From: Perilla frutescens
Lineage: Eukaryota > Streptophyta > Magnoliopsida > Lamiales > Lamiaceae
Length of the DNA stretch: 64,000 nt
Assembly (NCBI GenBank): GCA_026008535.1
Contig: BRKX01000018.1
Coordinates: 45,563,588-45,627,587 of the forward strand
Direction of reading: 5' to 3'
Shown: positions 46,691 through 59,475 of the stretch, piece after piece
Layout of the letters: each line of letters begins with the position of its first letter
How positions within the stretch are numbered: the stretch's first letter is position 1
Program-made: the position numbers and the translations under genes
The notes under the pieces: generated by a model
The model's database searches: none
Told to the model about the DNA's origin: nothing
What the model saw: the letters and a program-made list of their open reading frames with translations, nothing else

Positions 46691-48243
46691 TATGAAAATT
46701 TCAATATTTATAACACACACACACACATATATCAAGATAATTTATAAAATTATTTTGAATTTTAAAATTCGATGATTCGATGTGAATTCTACAATAGAGA
46801 CCGAGTCTTCATTTATGGTGATTTAATGTTTTGAAAAAAGAGTTTATGCATTTCAGATTTTTGCTTAAATTCTCATCTTCAAAAGTCATTACTGTATATA
46901 GTAATATAAAATTTTAAATTCATCTCAAAATTCGTGATTTTTGAGACCTTGGATTGAGAATTTTCATCTTTCGGGTCCTAGATTGAGAGTTTTCATTTTT
47001 CAGGTCCTGAATCGATAGATTACTCATCTTTCATGTCATGAATCGATAATTCTTCCAAAAAGAATGCATCTTTTATATGGTTTTTGCATGGAACACTGTT
47101 AAATAGAGTTAATTACACTTGAGTACTAAACCTTTGAGTGTAATTCTTAAAATTTTGGATTGAAAATTTAGAAAATCTCAAACATTGAGTATTAAAGTGT
47201 AATTAACTTAATCTAATTAGCTATTAACAAATTTTACTCGTTTAAGAAAAAAGGGTTAAAAGAGAAGATAGAAGAGAGAGAGAGAGAGAGATATCGACAA
47301 ATTAAGGATTTGATTGAAGTTTTGACGACATCAAATTTATGCTCTGCTTTCCGCCCATTTCGCCGGCTCATGCACACGTGCATTTTTGTTTTCTCCATAA
47401 TTTCTAAATATTCATTAACATTTAACAATACTTTTTTCTTGATTTAATTGTTATATTATTTTACTTTGTCACCGTCAAATCTAAGATTATAGAAGTACTA
47501 TATAAGCACCAGATATAAAAAAGAAAAAGAAAAGAAAAAAAAGATGCTTCATTTTTACGTAATATTTATTTTAATAACAAAATATTAACCGATAAACTAT
47601 ATATATATATATATCATGTATGTTATAGCCTATAGGAAGAGTGAATTTTATGATTCATATCTCACTGTTCAATTCCCTTCTTTCAAATAATAGTATAATA
47701 CAAAGGTACTTTATCTTAAAAAATATTACGAATCATTTTCATTTTTCAGAAAAAAAAATATTCATAGGTTAAACTAAGTGGTAATTAATATAGTCAAAAG
47801 TACCCACTTTTGAGTTTTGAAAATAAAAATCTTCACTAAATACACAAATTTAGTATAAATTCTCCCAAAAATCATTTGAAAATGATCGAACAACTGAAAT
47901 TCGAGAATCTCTTACATATTTGTATTTGTACAAAAAATTCAAGAAAAAAATGTACTCAACACTGTTATTTTATTAATATATATACTGCAGAATTTGCATT
48001 CATATTTTTTATACCCAAATCAATCGAAATGGCTCATCACATGTTGGATTTTACATGTTCAACATGTTGAATAATTATTATTGCCGCGCTGAAAAAGTTC
48101 CGTCACGCTACCCACATGTCTGAAAATATTGAAAATCGATTAAATTTGTGGGTCGATGTACATATGAAAGAGAAAAAATTGTATCATAATTTGTAAGACG
48201 GCCAATACTTGGACACATAGACAATCAAACAAACACTAACGGA
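45333..48243. other. AT-rich intergenic DNA with microsatellites
   Basis: No gene is seen. An (AAT)n run of about 25 units lies at 45930-46004 and a shorter one at 46651-46689. Short imperfect repeats on TCTTTCGGGTCCTAGATTGA lie at 46930-47060, and a GA run at 47272-47291. A segment at about 45470-45792 looks LTR-like, with TATAAATAGATAG at 45663-45675, but I found no matching flanks. Confidence 0.55.
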
Positions 48244-48252
48244 ATTTGCAAA

Positions 48253-48611
48253 CGCAAATACTCCTATACATAAGATGTAAATTAGACGGTCAACGCGTTG
48301 ACCCGATTAAAGCGTTGACCAAAAAAATGATCAAAACGGGTGATACTTTTTTAGGGATACAATTGATACTTTTTTTAATTTTGAATGATACTTTTTAGTA
48401 TTTCGATTGATACTGATTTTAATAGTTTTTTTTCTTTATATTTTTTCTAGCCGATACTTTTTAATGATGCAAATAATACTTTTTGGACTTTGAAATGATA
48501 TTTTTCAGTATTATGAATGATACTAATTTTGACGGATTTTTTTTATCAACGCATTGATCGAGGCAAGACGTTGACCGTCTAATGTGCATCTAGTACACAC
48601 AAGACCTGTCC
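48253..48611. mobile_element. MULE-type MITE, sister of 12394-12773
   Basis: The ends share CATAAGATGTA and TTAGACGGTCAACG in inverted orientation. A perfect 9-bp duplication ATTTGCAAA flanks it (48244-48252 and 48612-48620). The interior repeats TGATACTTTTT, the reverse orientation of the copy at 12394. Confidence 0.87.
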
Positions 48612-48620
48612 ATTTGCAAA

Positions 48621-49446
48621 TATGTCATACAATATGAATCTGAACCTGAATCTGAACCACCCATTTACATATTTTTACCCGTAAAACGATTTCACGTCAA
48701 TTTTTATCTTTAAATATGGTATGTGCCAGCAATACTCCTTTGTCGCACCGTATAAATACGGATATACGACATGCATTAAAGTATTTAATGTTTAGTATAT
48801 AGTGATAGATTGTGATAAGATCTTGTCCCCTTGGACTTGTTTGATACTATCTGCCGACTTTTGCTACATAATAACGACGAATCTATCAATCCTATCATTC
48901 ATTTTATTTCACAGAAATATTTATCGAAATTAAATCACGACATACCAAATCTTGTCAATCTCATCAATTGATCACCCCATGTATTAATTAATATTTATGT
49001 ATTCATATTATTTATGTGTATTTCTCTTCTCCCTCATGCATGTCAATTATTGACAATGCCAGCTTTATATATATTGAATTTTAATTTATTTCGTTTTGTT
49101 TTTCAGATATATGTTCCAATCTGATCAATTTGTGTGAGCCCATGAGTTTTATTACGACTAGGATGGGTGAAGACAAAAATAGCTCTATCTATATATATAC
49201 AAGAATTTTATTAAATATAAAGATGTACAAGATTTTGATTTGATTTATTACCATTTGTATGTCAAGTTGTGGGGAATATTTCTCAAAATGAGTTATTTAT
49301 TTATTTATTTCTCCATCTCTTTAAATTTTAGATACTCGTAGTCGATACTTATAGATGCATATATAATTGTAAAACGTTGGGTCTGAAGTCCGAACTCATT
49401 ACTAACTTTCCAATCACGATCAACTCAAATACATTAATCAGAGATT
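48621..49446. other. AT-rich intergenic DNA
   Basis: No gene or clear element is seen. Confidence 0.55.
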
Positions 49447-49448
49447 AT

Positions 49449-49680
49449 ACACTCTCCGTTTTCAATTAAGTGTCATTTTGAATGAATATACACATATTAA
49501 TAAATTAATTGAGTTACATAATACACTCTTGTGTGAATACATTAAATGAGTTAATATAAATGTATGATTGCATTAAATGAGGACAAATGTTTGAAAAATG
49601 TGAATTTTTTGTCTCGAATTTATAGAATGACACATTTTTGAAACAAAATTTAAATATTAGTTATTTAGAAGCGGAGGGAG
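49449..49680. mobile_element. Stowaway-type MITE
   Basis: Left end CACTCTCCGTTTTCAA and inverted right end CTCCCTCCGCTTC, flanked by TA on both sides. It contains AAGTGTCATTTTGAA and GAATGACACATTTTTGAAAC in opposite orientation. The Tc1/mariner affiliation is from the end sequence and TA target. Confidence 0.82.
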
Positions 49681-49682
49681 TA

Positions 49683-50597
49683 TACTATATTAGAGTAATT
49701 AAATGCGATTCTAATAATTTGAATGTTTTTTTGAAAAGATATAGTATATTTTTAATTCATAGTTTCAAATAAAGTATTTTCAAGTTTATTAGACTTTTTC
49801 TACCCTTGTACGCATGGTTTCGGTCTAACTAATTATAGACTTAATGGTATATATCGTCTTTGGAGATTTTAAAGATTATATCATTCAACTAACGAAAAAA
49901 TTAATAAATTTATTAGTTCGGTTAAATAAGGATTTAATTTGATGTTATCAATTATAAAAGTATAATTAAAGACCTATTAAAATAATATAATTGTATAATG
50001 ACCTATCGAAATAAAATGTATATAGACCTTAAAATGGGTTTTGCCTTTTTTTTTAACATTATAAATGTGATATTTTAAGATTGTATTTTCTAAAATAATT
50101 AACGAAATTATCAACTCTTTTTCAATCAATTAAATCATCCTATTGAATGGTTGAGATTTATCCCCAACTTACTAACTAATCATATATAGTTTTACATACT
50201 AACCATTATATATATATATATACACATATATTAAAATATATTTTGTGATTATAATTTGATGCTACATTTATAAAATTGGGAAGTTTGTGACCCTAACTGT
50301 AAAATTGTCGGACAAGCATGTGACATTCCAAGATCTATATATTAAAAAAAAAAGATTAAATTTACTGAATCCCATGTCTAGGTTTTATGTGTGAGGTTGC
50401 TTCATTATAAGGTATACACTTGGAACACATGCACCAGAAGAAGATATATCATCGCCTCATGATCTAATATCTATTATTTTTTTAATTTAACTACCCGCAA
50501 TCGTCATTTATAGTCTATAGATATACTTTTAGTAGTCCGACTTACAAAATGTTCGTGAACTTTTTAGTCACGAAATCATCACTCCACCTAATAGCAG
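49683..50597. other. AT-rich intergenic DNA
   Basis: No gene is seen. Confidence 0.55.
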
Positions 50598-50606
50598 GGG
50601 TGAATC

Positions 50607-50767
50607 AGAAAGTTCTATGCTACTTGATGAATAATATTCAATATGACACAAAAGATCTATTATGATATTCTCAAGTATTACAATAGATTTATTATAACAT
50701 TTGAGAATGTCACAATAGATCTATTGTGCCATATTAGGTATTACCCATTGGGCAGCATAAATTTTCC
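50607..50767. mobile_element. MULE-type MITE, 161 bp
   Basis: The element folds almost completely. The left arm contains TATGCTACTTGATGAATAAT, and the inverted right arm TATGCTGCCCAATGGGTAAT. A perfect 9-bp duplication GGGTGAATC flanks it (50598-50606 and 50768-50776). Half of a relative lies at about 9268-9328 in an ECR1 pseudogene intron. Confidence 0.82.
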
Positions 50768-50776
50768 GGGTGAATC

Positions 50777-51852
50777 TAGAGGGACAAAGGAACCCTAACC
50801 AACTAGATAATTTTTTTTTACATTACTTCGCCAACGAAATGTTGCGAGGGGCCGAAGTGTAGGAATAGAGGCACCGCCTAGTTATTCGTCCTCAAATATA
50901 TATATATATATATCTATATTTTTTTTTTCTGAATACGCTACCGCCTAGGTATTAAACCACTACAAAGAGACGTTTGACGACTATATTGTTCTTGTGTTAT
51001 CATTATTAATATTTTCTCATCTTTCTTTTTTCTTTTTCTTTACAAATTTGAGAAGTTCTTTTAAGTTGAGCTCTGTTGTTATTTGAATCTAGAATTGCAT
51101 TTAACTTGAGTTTACTTTAAGATTTACATCAAAAGCACACTTCACTATATCAATTAATAAAATTTGGTTAGAGTGGTTGGCATAGTTACAAACAAACTAT
51201 TGACACTCATACTATTGAGAAACGTATCGTGTTTTACGTACTCTATTTATTAGGATTTAGAAACAGAATTGCTGGATCCTCTCTATCGGATGGGTTGATG
51301 CAAAAAAAAAATATTCCCTTCGTCCCATTTTAATGGGTTCAAATTTCATGTTACAGTTCTACGTGTTTCATTATAAAATTTATGATTTTAATAATATTTA
51401 TTATAAAATAAAAATCAATGCTAATATAAATAATCATAGTCAACATTTAACAACAATAAAATGAATTAAAAAAGTTGTAAAATTTAATTTTGAATTAATT
51501 AACTATAATAAAGATTATTAATCGAAAATTGAAAATTAAATATTAAAAATTAATTATAAACCCTAACCGGTTGGGGTGAACCCTAAAAAACAATCTCAAA
51601 ATTTGACTAATCACAAAAAAAAATGAAGAAAAAAAATAAAAAATACATAATTTGAAGATGTAGCACGGATGTAACACAAAGAATGTGATATGAAATCTCA
51701 AGTGCATTTTGATATTCTTGTTTGTCTTTTTGGGAGGTCCCGATATATATGCATGTTTCTCTATATATTTAGATTTAGTTAATTTACTAAAATATACCCA
51801 TTTTTAATAAGTTTATATTAAGCATTCATTCAATGTCAAATAAATAAATTTA
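50777..51852. other. AT-rich intergenic DNA
   Basis: No gene is seen. One Stowaway-like end (TCCCTTCGTCCCATTTTAAT) at about 51315 has no visible partner. Confidence 0.5.
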
Positions 51853-51857
51853 GACAT

Positions 51858-53058
51858 TGATGTGACCCGGGACTAAATGACCAACGAGACACAAAAGATG
51901 CGGAAGCTAAGGATTGAAACTACGTCGGTGAAGTAAGGATTCTATACTCGATTATCCAGACGACTAAGACACAACTAAGATACCTAGAACTTTGACACAA
52001 ATTAAATAACACAAACCAAGGGTTCAAGGGGCTGAATTGGACGGTTTTATAGGGCTGGAAATTGGAAGAATTTCGTGTGTGAAGGTTGGTGAAGAAGGGC
52101 TTGGAGAAGATAGGATATGTTAGTGTTTGAACGGACTTACGGATATAACGAACGGATGTAGAATTCGGACTTGAAGGGGGCTGCCGTGATTTGGACGTTG
52201 ATGGCTGATTTGGAGGTCGTCGATGATGGTGATGGACGTGTGGTGTTGATGAAGTGATTCACAACCCGATAGCCTCCTTGAATCTCGAACGTCTTCAAGG
52301 TTGAAATCTCCAAGTTGTTCCTCGTTAGCGAATACCGGTCAATCCCTCAAGTGAATTGAGCAATACCCTTGAATAAGACTTGTAGTTGCTAGCTCCAAGA
52401 ATGAATATTTTCGTGTGAAAAGTATTCAAAAGACAAATAGATTTGAGACACAAATTGAATGCAAAAGCAATTTAATTCAACAATGTCTAAAGTAACAATG
52501 TGACATGGTTCCCCTATTTATAATACTATGGGGGAACGAAATTAAACATAAAATAGGGCTCAAAAATTGATCCAAAAGGGATCTCTAACTATACTAGGAA
52601 GTTCCCTAAACTAGAATTCTATTCAAGGTAGGAAATTGCCTTAAATACAATTCTAGTCAACCTTGACTATAATATGGACGAAAATTACATTAAATTAAAT
52701 AAAAATCTGAACTAAACTATAGTCTAACATAATTAAATAAATACTATAGTCTAAATAAAATTCAATCCCTAATTAAATCAAATAAGGGATGAAAATTCCA
52801 TGCAACGCGAATCTGCCATGCATGCACAATTTGATGAGTTCTATCTTCATGCATTGCTCTTCAAATCTTGATCTTCAATCTTTAATTGTTAATAAGGTAA
52901 CAATCTTGGGGCTGCATTTAACTTCTTCTAATTCTTCATATTTCTTGTGAATAATTGCTTGGAAACAACCTTGCAATTTCTTGGCTCGAAATCGTGTAAT
53001 TGAACCTCTAAATGGTAGTTCCGGATTTAGTTCTTCAAGGTCTTGCATGGCTTCATCA
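51858..53058 (-). mobile_element. Solo LTR of a second CRM-like family
   Basis: On the minus strand the 1201-bp LTR starts TGATGAAGCCATG at 53058 and ends GGGTCACATCA at 51858. A perfect GACAT duplication flanks it (51853-51857 and 53059-53063). Its start closely resembles that of the intact element at 14029-22242, and it encodes a similar polyprotein tail. No internal retrotransposon sequence remains. Confidence 0.9.
52875..53057 (-). pseudogene. LTR-encoded polyprotein C-terminal tail
   Basis: From the LTR start an uninterrupted frame of about 60 codons reads DEAMQDLEELNPEL, then RGSITRFRAKKLQG, and ends KIVTLLTIKD plus stop. It aligns with the last 62 residues of the intact element's polyprotein (RGPVTRLRAKKLQG and KLVTILSIEELD). 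It lies at the same offset from the LTR start. With no upstream pol it cannot be translated as part of a polyprotein. Confidence 0.85.
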
Positions 53059-53063
53059 GACAT

Positions 53064-54472
53064 ATTAGAAAAAAATTTAATTAATTATCTTTTTCAATTT
53101 TTTTAATCGATCCTCGTGCAAGATTCAACCAGCTTATCAAAATGTGACGGAAAGAATAATAATTAAGAAAATCAGGAGATTAATTATTTGCCCACCCACT
53201 CGAATTAAGCTATATATATTAATTGAAACACATTGATTCAGAAGAAATCAGAACATTTATTTACCCACCCACTCGAATTCTATTAGGCATTCATGAACAT
53301 AACAACTCCAAAATTAATTTATTGCAGTGTCTCTAATTGTATTAATTAATGTGGTCTGAAATGTACAAATACGATATAGTCCAAATGCATAATTTAATTT
53401 TAATATACCATACCTAGATATCAGAAGAAGTTAGGTCTTGCATTAACATGGTATTTAATGTTTCATTTGTCTCACCAAATTAAATTATCTCTTATTAAAT
53501 AATCGATTTTTCGATTTTATTAAAGATCTGGAATTTTGGTTTCCAAATTTACTATTCATTTCCTTTTCTTATTAATGTGGGGTAGATGAGTCTCTACCAC
53601 ACATGAGATTTCCCGTTGCAGTCTCGGTGATAAGATTTCCGGTTGCAGTCTCAGTGTTAATTGCACTCGATATTGCATTTTTAAATTACGAGTTTTTGTG
53701 GTATTTTTTTCTTTAATTTTATTTTTTTTTGTGATTTAATTTAATTTTACGATTATTTATTAGAGTTCCCCATCTAATTAGGGTTTATAATTATTTTTTA
53801 ATATTTAATTTACGTTTTTAATTAATAAATCATTATTATAGTTGATTATTTCAAAATTAAATTTTATGTTTTTTAAAATTTATTTTTTATTGATAAATAT
53901 TGACTATGATTATTTAATTATATTATAATTAATTTTTATTTTATAATGAATATTATCAAAATCATAAATTATACGAAGGCATGCAACGGGCAATTTAAAC
54001 CGAGCCTACCGTGTTACGCATGTCATCCACGAGCACATCAACATGTCATCCAACGAGTAAGTACCTCTTTATAAATTTTAAATTTATAAAATTTAAATTT
54101 AGAATACACGTACGGAATGTCGTGTTGAAATAGAGGATCCCATCTCGTAAAATTCTTAAATATAACGGCGGCCGGAGATGCAGAGAGGAATCGAAGGCCA
54201 CGTTTCGATTGGGAGAGGAAGATGAATAGGAAGCTTCCTCTTAGCCGACAAAAACCATTTTGCAGTGCTACTTCACTAAATACTAACTATATCTATTGTA
54301 ATGACAATAAATTATTATCATTATTGTTATTATTTACATTACTACTGACATCCTATGCTATTCTATGAAAGTGGCCTTTCACAGTCACTCTCCTGCTACA
54401 TCTCTCCCATATCTACTCTTTCACTTCTCATCCTTCACTCGTGGGGACCAACGGATGACTGGGCTGACGTCT
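53064..54472. other. AT-rich intergenic DNA
   Basis: No gene is seen. A short direct repeat with GATTTCCSGTTGCAGTCTC occurs twice at 53606-53660. Confidence 0.55.
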
Positions 54473-54480
54473 GTCGAGAC

Positions 54481-54735
54481 TAGGGGTGAGCAGAACCGAA
54501 CTGAAATCGAAAAATTGAATCGAATTGATCAATTCAGTGCGGCTCGGTTTAGTTTTTTATATATTTTGGTTGCGGTTCGATTCCATGATGTGATAATTGC
54601 AAAATAATAAATAGTTTGATAGGAAGGAGATACGAACCCGGCTCCCGGTTCAGTTTTGATTCATGTGAAATCGGTTTCGGTTGTGTTCTGTTTTTGTACT
54701 TCAGTCCGATTCGAACTGAATGCTCACCGGTCCTA
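54481..54735. mobile_element. hAT-type MITE, 255 bp
   Basis: Left end TAGGGGTGAGCAGAACC and inverted right end TAGGACCGGTGAGCATTC. A perfect 8-bp duplication GTCGAGAC flanks it (54473-54480 and 54736-54743). The body is rich in CGGTTCGATT words. Open frames across it look like chance. Confidence 0.9.
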
Positions 54736-54743
54736 GTCGAGAC

Positions 54744-55719
54744 ATAATATAAGTTTGAAAATTTAAATAAAATGTATAGTTTTTGACCTTTCAATTATTG
54801 TTTATACTTATTTTTAGTATATATTTTTTATTTATTAATTAATATAATTAATTTTTTTTGGGTTGATTATTACAAACTTACGGTATACGATTTTTAATTT
54901 TTTTTATCATTTTTTAGTAATAAATTAATATTAATTCAGATTAGTTATAATATAATAAATTTTATTTTTATGAAAAATATTATTAAAACTACGCAATTTT
55001 GATGTTGGCACATACATGGAACACACAATTTAGATTAGAAAATCTCACCCGGTGTAATTTACCTTTTCCGTAAATCGCTCTAATAAGGAATAATGGAAAT
55101 ACATATATAGTGTTGGAGACTTGGAGTTGATTTTATCACCTATTTTAAGTTACTGGTAAATATTTATCATTCTGGCCTTAGTAAATATTTGATATACTTG
55201 AATTTAAATATAATTTAGGTGTTTTTAATATACATTGAATATGTGATTTGATATTTAATAATATTAGAAGGGTTGGAAAAATTCTATATTTGGTAGAGTT
55301 AAAGTTTGAATTTGGGATTTTAATATAATAAAGAAAATGCATGTCTTAAATTTAAACCCCAAGCCCAACTCCTTAATAAACTATATGCCCAATTAATAAA
55401 ATGAATAATAAAATAGGCCCAACTCACTTAACTGTCGGCCCATTTAATCCTAAACCACACAGCCCAGCCCAAATCTCCAAAATGAAATTGGGCTCTTTAC
55501 ATGCGCTTGAAAATTGAACTAATTATTTGGACTAAACTTTGCGCTAAAAAATATTATTGTGAGCTTATGCTAAAATGAAAATTGAAAATAAATATCGTAT
55601 TTATTAACGATATAGTCGCGAGATAATAATTTGTTTTATGCATATAATATTAGCTAGCAACTTATACAAACATAACAAAACATGCATGATAAAAGAGTAG
55701 CAATTTCTTTGGATCTCTA
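54744..55719. other. AT-rich intergenic DNA
   Basis: No gene is seen. Confidence 0.55.
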
Positions 55720-55728
55720 CAATTCGTG

Positions 55729-55875
55729 GGGAAATTCTATGACACATGCGCACGTAGTGAGCCGCTCTCATATAAAATAATATTTTTTAAATAATGGACC
55801 CACTTATTATTTTATTATGTGTGAGAGGAGTACAGTACGTGTGCACGCGTCATACAAGGCGCCATACAATTTCCC
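55729..55875. mobile_element. Small TIR MITE, 147 bp
   Basis: Left end GGGAAATTCTATGACAC and inverted right end GGGAAATTGTATGGCGC. A perfect 9-bp duplication CAATTCGTG flanks it (55720-55728 and 55876-55884). The G-starting ends and 9-bp duplication suggest the Mutator superfamily. Confidence 0.85.
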
Positions 55876-55884
55876 CAATTCGTG

Positions 55885-57529
55885 TCTTGTACAGGAAAAT
55901 GTAGAGGGTCAAAGTGGAAAGAGTCTAAAGTATAGGTGACAAAAGTAGAAAACTAATAAAGTGCAAGGGGTAAAATGTAAAATAAAACGCTAGGCGGAGA
56001 AAAAAAAAATTGAAGTAGAAGGAGTTATATGTATATAAAAAAGATTATAAGGGGAAAAGTAAAAAAAAAATTGTTATTTAAATATAGGGAGCAAAGATGG
56101 AAATGTTAAATGGAGCAAAAGTAAGTAAGTAAATAAACTAAACACGGCTTCTTTTTCTTTTACCCAAAGTAAAAAAAAATCACGTTAATCGAAAATTTAA
56201 TTATAATCATATAACAAGCCAAGGTCTTCATTTTTTTATTTAATTTAATCATAATTATATGAAAGGGGCCCATAATTGGTGAAAGGGTTTCTAAGATTCT
56301 TCAAGACATCTCAATTATACTTTCTTTTAGTTATAATACGTTTGGAGATGGGAAATTATGGATCAAAGCTCGATCATTCACAATTATAAAGATGAGAAAT
56401 ATCATTAAATTATATTGAAAATGTTTGTAGTGAAAACAATACGTGAAATTATAAAAATGTTTGAGATAAATTTATGGTGTAACTTTTTTTATGGGCACTC
56501 TCTTGTGCATGTAGTGTATGGCATGGGCCCATCAGACTGGTCCAGATCCAATAACAAATAATAGTAAAAATAAGTTAACAAGTGTCGGCGCATGACCCTA
56601 GGCGTGACTCGTGGGGTACATGTGCCAGAAATTATTATTTTTTATTTTTTTTTTGATTTTTTTTTTTTGCGATTTTTCCTTCTTTTTTTTTAGTTTTCCC
56701 TCAAAATTGTGTAGTCTAAAATACAATTAATGAACCCTAAAATTGAAATGAATTGATTTAATTTTTTTGAAATAAATATAAATATATACCCTAGAATTGA
56801 TTTAATGAACCCTAAAATTATAGTGAATGATTTTTTTTTAAATTCAGTGACTCAGGCAATGCACTCACCCAAAGCTAACATGTGGGCTTGTGCATAGTGC
56901 TCGAAAATTAATTTAATTTTTTCAAAAGAAATATAAATGGTAATTGAAAATTAAAAAAAAAAACTTAATTTTGAAATAAATATATACCATAAATGAAATT
57001 AGTGAACCCTAAAATAATGAATGAATTTAATTTTTGTGAAATAAATATAACCCCTAATTGAGATTTATAAACCTAAAAAAACATAAACCCTAAAAAACAC
57101 AACATAAACCACTAAAAAATCTAAAAAAAAATAATAATCATGAACTCTAAAAAGCCATAAACCCTAAAAAAAAAAAAACTCCTAAACTCCAACCATTAAC
57201 TGGAATAGAAAAAATCACAGTTTTAACTGCATAAACTCATATAAGATAAGTAGCAGACCGATTACTTTTTAATGATACACGTGATACGTTTTAGTGTTAG
57301 AATTGATACTGCTTTTTAGTGGGTTTTTTTTTTTTGCGGGTCAACCCTGATTAACACGGTTGATCCACATTGATTCTTACCCATTTGATGGATATATGAA
57401 CCTTATTGGGCATAGGAGATATGACCTTTTTTTTTTATTTCTCTCGAAATACGAAACTTCGTGTGATTGCCTTAGGCCTTCCAAATTAATATTGAATCAC
57501 CCCTCATATATAGCGTGCATTATTTGTTG
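55885..57529. other. Intergenic DNA with CCCTAAAA-rich stretch and MITE relic
   Basis: No gene is seen. Positions 56700-57180 repeat AACCCTAAAA words without forming a telomere array. Near 57250-57365 GATAC words and GGTCAACCC look like half of a MULE MITE of the 12394/48253 family. Confidence 0.5.
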
Positions 57530-57700
57530 GGGCACACTCCTGTGAGACGGTCTAATGGATCCCCTTACGTTAAACGGATATTATTTAACCGATTAAAGTG
57601 GTCCCCTCCTTCTTTTTCCTTTTCTTTTTGATTTGTTAATGATCTCTCTCTTTCCTTTTTTTTATATTCAATTTTTAATTTCTTTTTTTTTTCTGTCTAG

Positions 57701-57704
<4 letters not shown>

Positions 57705-57740
<36 letters not shown>
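57705..57740. repeat. (CT)n microsatellite
   Basis: About 18 CT units in a long pyrimidine-rich stretch (57600-57910). Overlapping Ser/Leu/Phe-rich open frames are artefacts of this composition. Confidence 0.9.
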
Positions 57741-57743
<3 letters not shown>

Positions 57744-58218
57744 CTTTCTTCTGGCTGGCGTGTTCTCTCGCTTCTTCTTTTTTTCTTTTTTCTTTCAGAA
57801 ACGTGTTTTTTCTCTTTTTTTTCCCTTGTTCTTCTTTGGCAGTTTTTTACTTCTTGTTTGGCAGTTTTTTTTTCCTTTCTTCTTTGGCGGTTTTCCCTCT
57901 TCTTTATTTTGTGTATTTTTTATAATGATTTTGTTAATGATACTTCATCCATAATTAATGATACTTCACATCACAATTAATGATACTTCACCAGATAAAA
58001 GTTATATTTTCATTAAAATGAAAATTACAGATAATTAAGCATTAATTATTAAATTAACAACAGAGAAGTATCATTAATTATGAATTAAGTATCACTCGTA
58101 ATAAAAAATGAAGCATCACTAATATAATGAGTAGTTACTACCCATTATGATGTTCAATTTTTGAATTGCAACATTTTCTTTTATGTAGCTAATGATTCAA
58201 TTTTTGAATTGCAATATA

Positions 58219-58535
58219 TTTGAACTGATACTTTTCTTTCTAATTAGTGATACTTTCTTCTGCAATTAGTGATACTTTTCTTCCAATTAGTGATAATTAA
58301 TGATACTTTCTTCTGTAATTAGTGATACTTTTCTTCTAATTAGTGATACTTTCTTCTGCAATTAGTGATACTTTTCTTCAATTAGTGATACTTTCTTCTG
58401 CAATTAGTGATACTTTTTTCTGTAATTAGTGATACTTTTCTTCTAATTAGTGATACTTTCTTTTGCAATTAGTGATACTTTTCTTCTAATTAGTGATACT
58501 TTATTTTGCAATTAGTGATACTTTTTCCCATAGTA
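58219..58535. repeat. Minisatellite of 22-25 bp, about 12 copies
   Basis: Units alternate between AATTAGTGATACTTTCTTCTGC and AATTAGTGATACTTTTCTTCT. Related scattered GATACTTCA copies begin at 57938. Confidence 0.9.
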
Positions 58536-58938
58536 ATGAGATTCCACTTCACAGGTAATGATATTTCATCCCATAAATATATTTTTTTAAAAAATAAATG
58601 TATACCCTAAAATGGAATTAGTGAACACTAAAATTGAATTGAATTAATTTTTAAAAAAAAAGAAAGAAAGAAACTGAAAAAAAAAAAAAGAAATAGAAAT
58701 TACGAAAATTGGGTTGTGGGAAACAAAGAAGAAAAGGCAAAAAGAGCCCAGCAGCGCAGGCCCAAAAAAAGGAAAAAAAAAGGAAAAAAATTGTTGCGCT
58801 GAAAGAAAAAAAATGAAATTGCACAGGCGCGTGAGCTGCACGCGCCGCGCGTGGGGCATGGGTCTGAGCGGATTTTGACCCGTCTAACGTAAGGAGATCC
58901 GTTAGACGGTCTCATACAAGTTTTTGTCTTATTTGTTG

Positions 58939-59475
58939 ATTAGATAATATAATTATAATAACTCCCGTGCAATGCACGAATAAAATTTGTTTTTTTTTTT
59001 GCTTGAAGTTATAAATATAAAATAATTATAATGTACTATATAGTTGAGGAACATAAACATTATCTATTAAAAAGTATAAAAAATGAGACATTAAAACTAA
59101 AAAAAACGTCAGTCTCTTGTTTTCTTAAATTTATAGTATGTTCCTTCCAAATAATATTTATCGATTATTTGATGTGTAATAATTTATTGAAAAAATATTT
59201 ATTTAATTCTTTAAAATATATTTCGTATATTTAAAATTGCAAACTCAAATACATTTAAATTTTAAAAAATTTCAGTATATTTAATTAATGAAATATTATT
59301 TAAATATATATAATAAGAAATCGATAGATATTTAAATTCAAAATAAATAAATACAAAAAATAAACATATCTAATGCAAAAAAAAAAATATAATTTTAAAC
59401 TCAAAATAACAATATAAATAGAACAAGCGAAAAAAAAAAGGATGATTGCTCTTTAGCTCTTAGCTTTAAAAATTA
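58939..59475. other. AT-rich intergenic DNA
   Basis: No gene is seen. Confidence 0.55.

Larger units (their letters stand above)
57530..58928. mobile_element. MULE-type element with internal minisatellite, 1.4 kb
   Basis: The inverted ends share GAGACSGTCTAAYGGATC and CCTTACGTTARACGG. A perfect 10-bp repeat TTATTTGTTG flanks it (57520-57529 and 58929-58938). The interior holds pyrimidine-rich sequence, a GATACTT minisatellite and a GC-rich right part. No transposase is present. It shares GAGACGGTC ends and GATACTT words with the MITEs at 12394 and 48253. Confidence 0.82.

Noticed and set aside
56700..57180. Possible telomere-like repeat (AACCCTAAAA words)
   Set aside because: The words are irregularly spaced and do not form TTTAGGG arrays; a diverged dispersed repeat fits better.
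57633..57980. Ser/Leu/Phe-rich open frame resembling a membrane protein
   Set aside because: It is the translation of a pyrimidine-rich, (CT)n-containing stretch within a MULE-type element.
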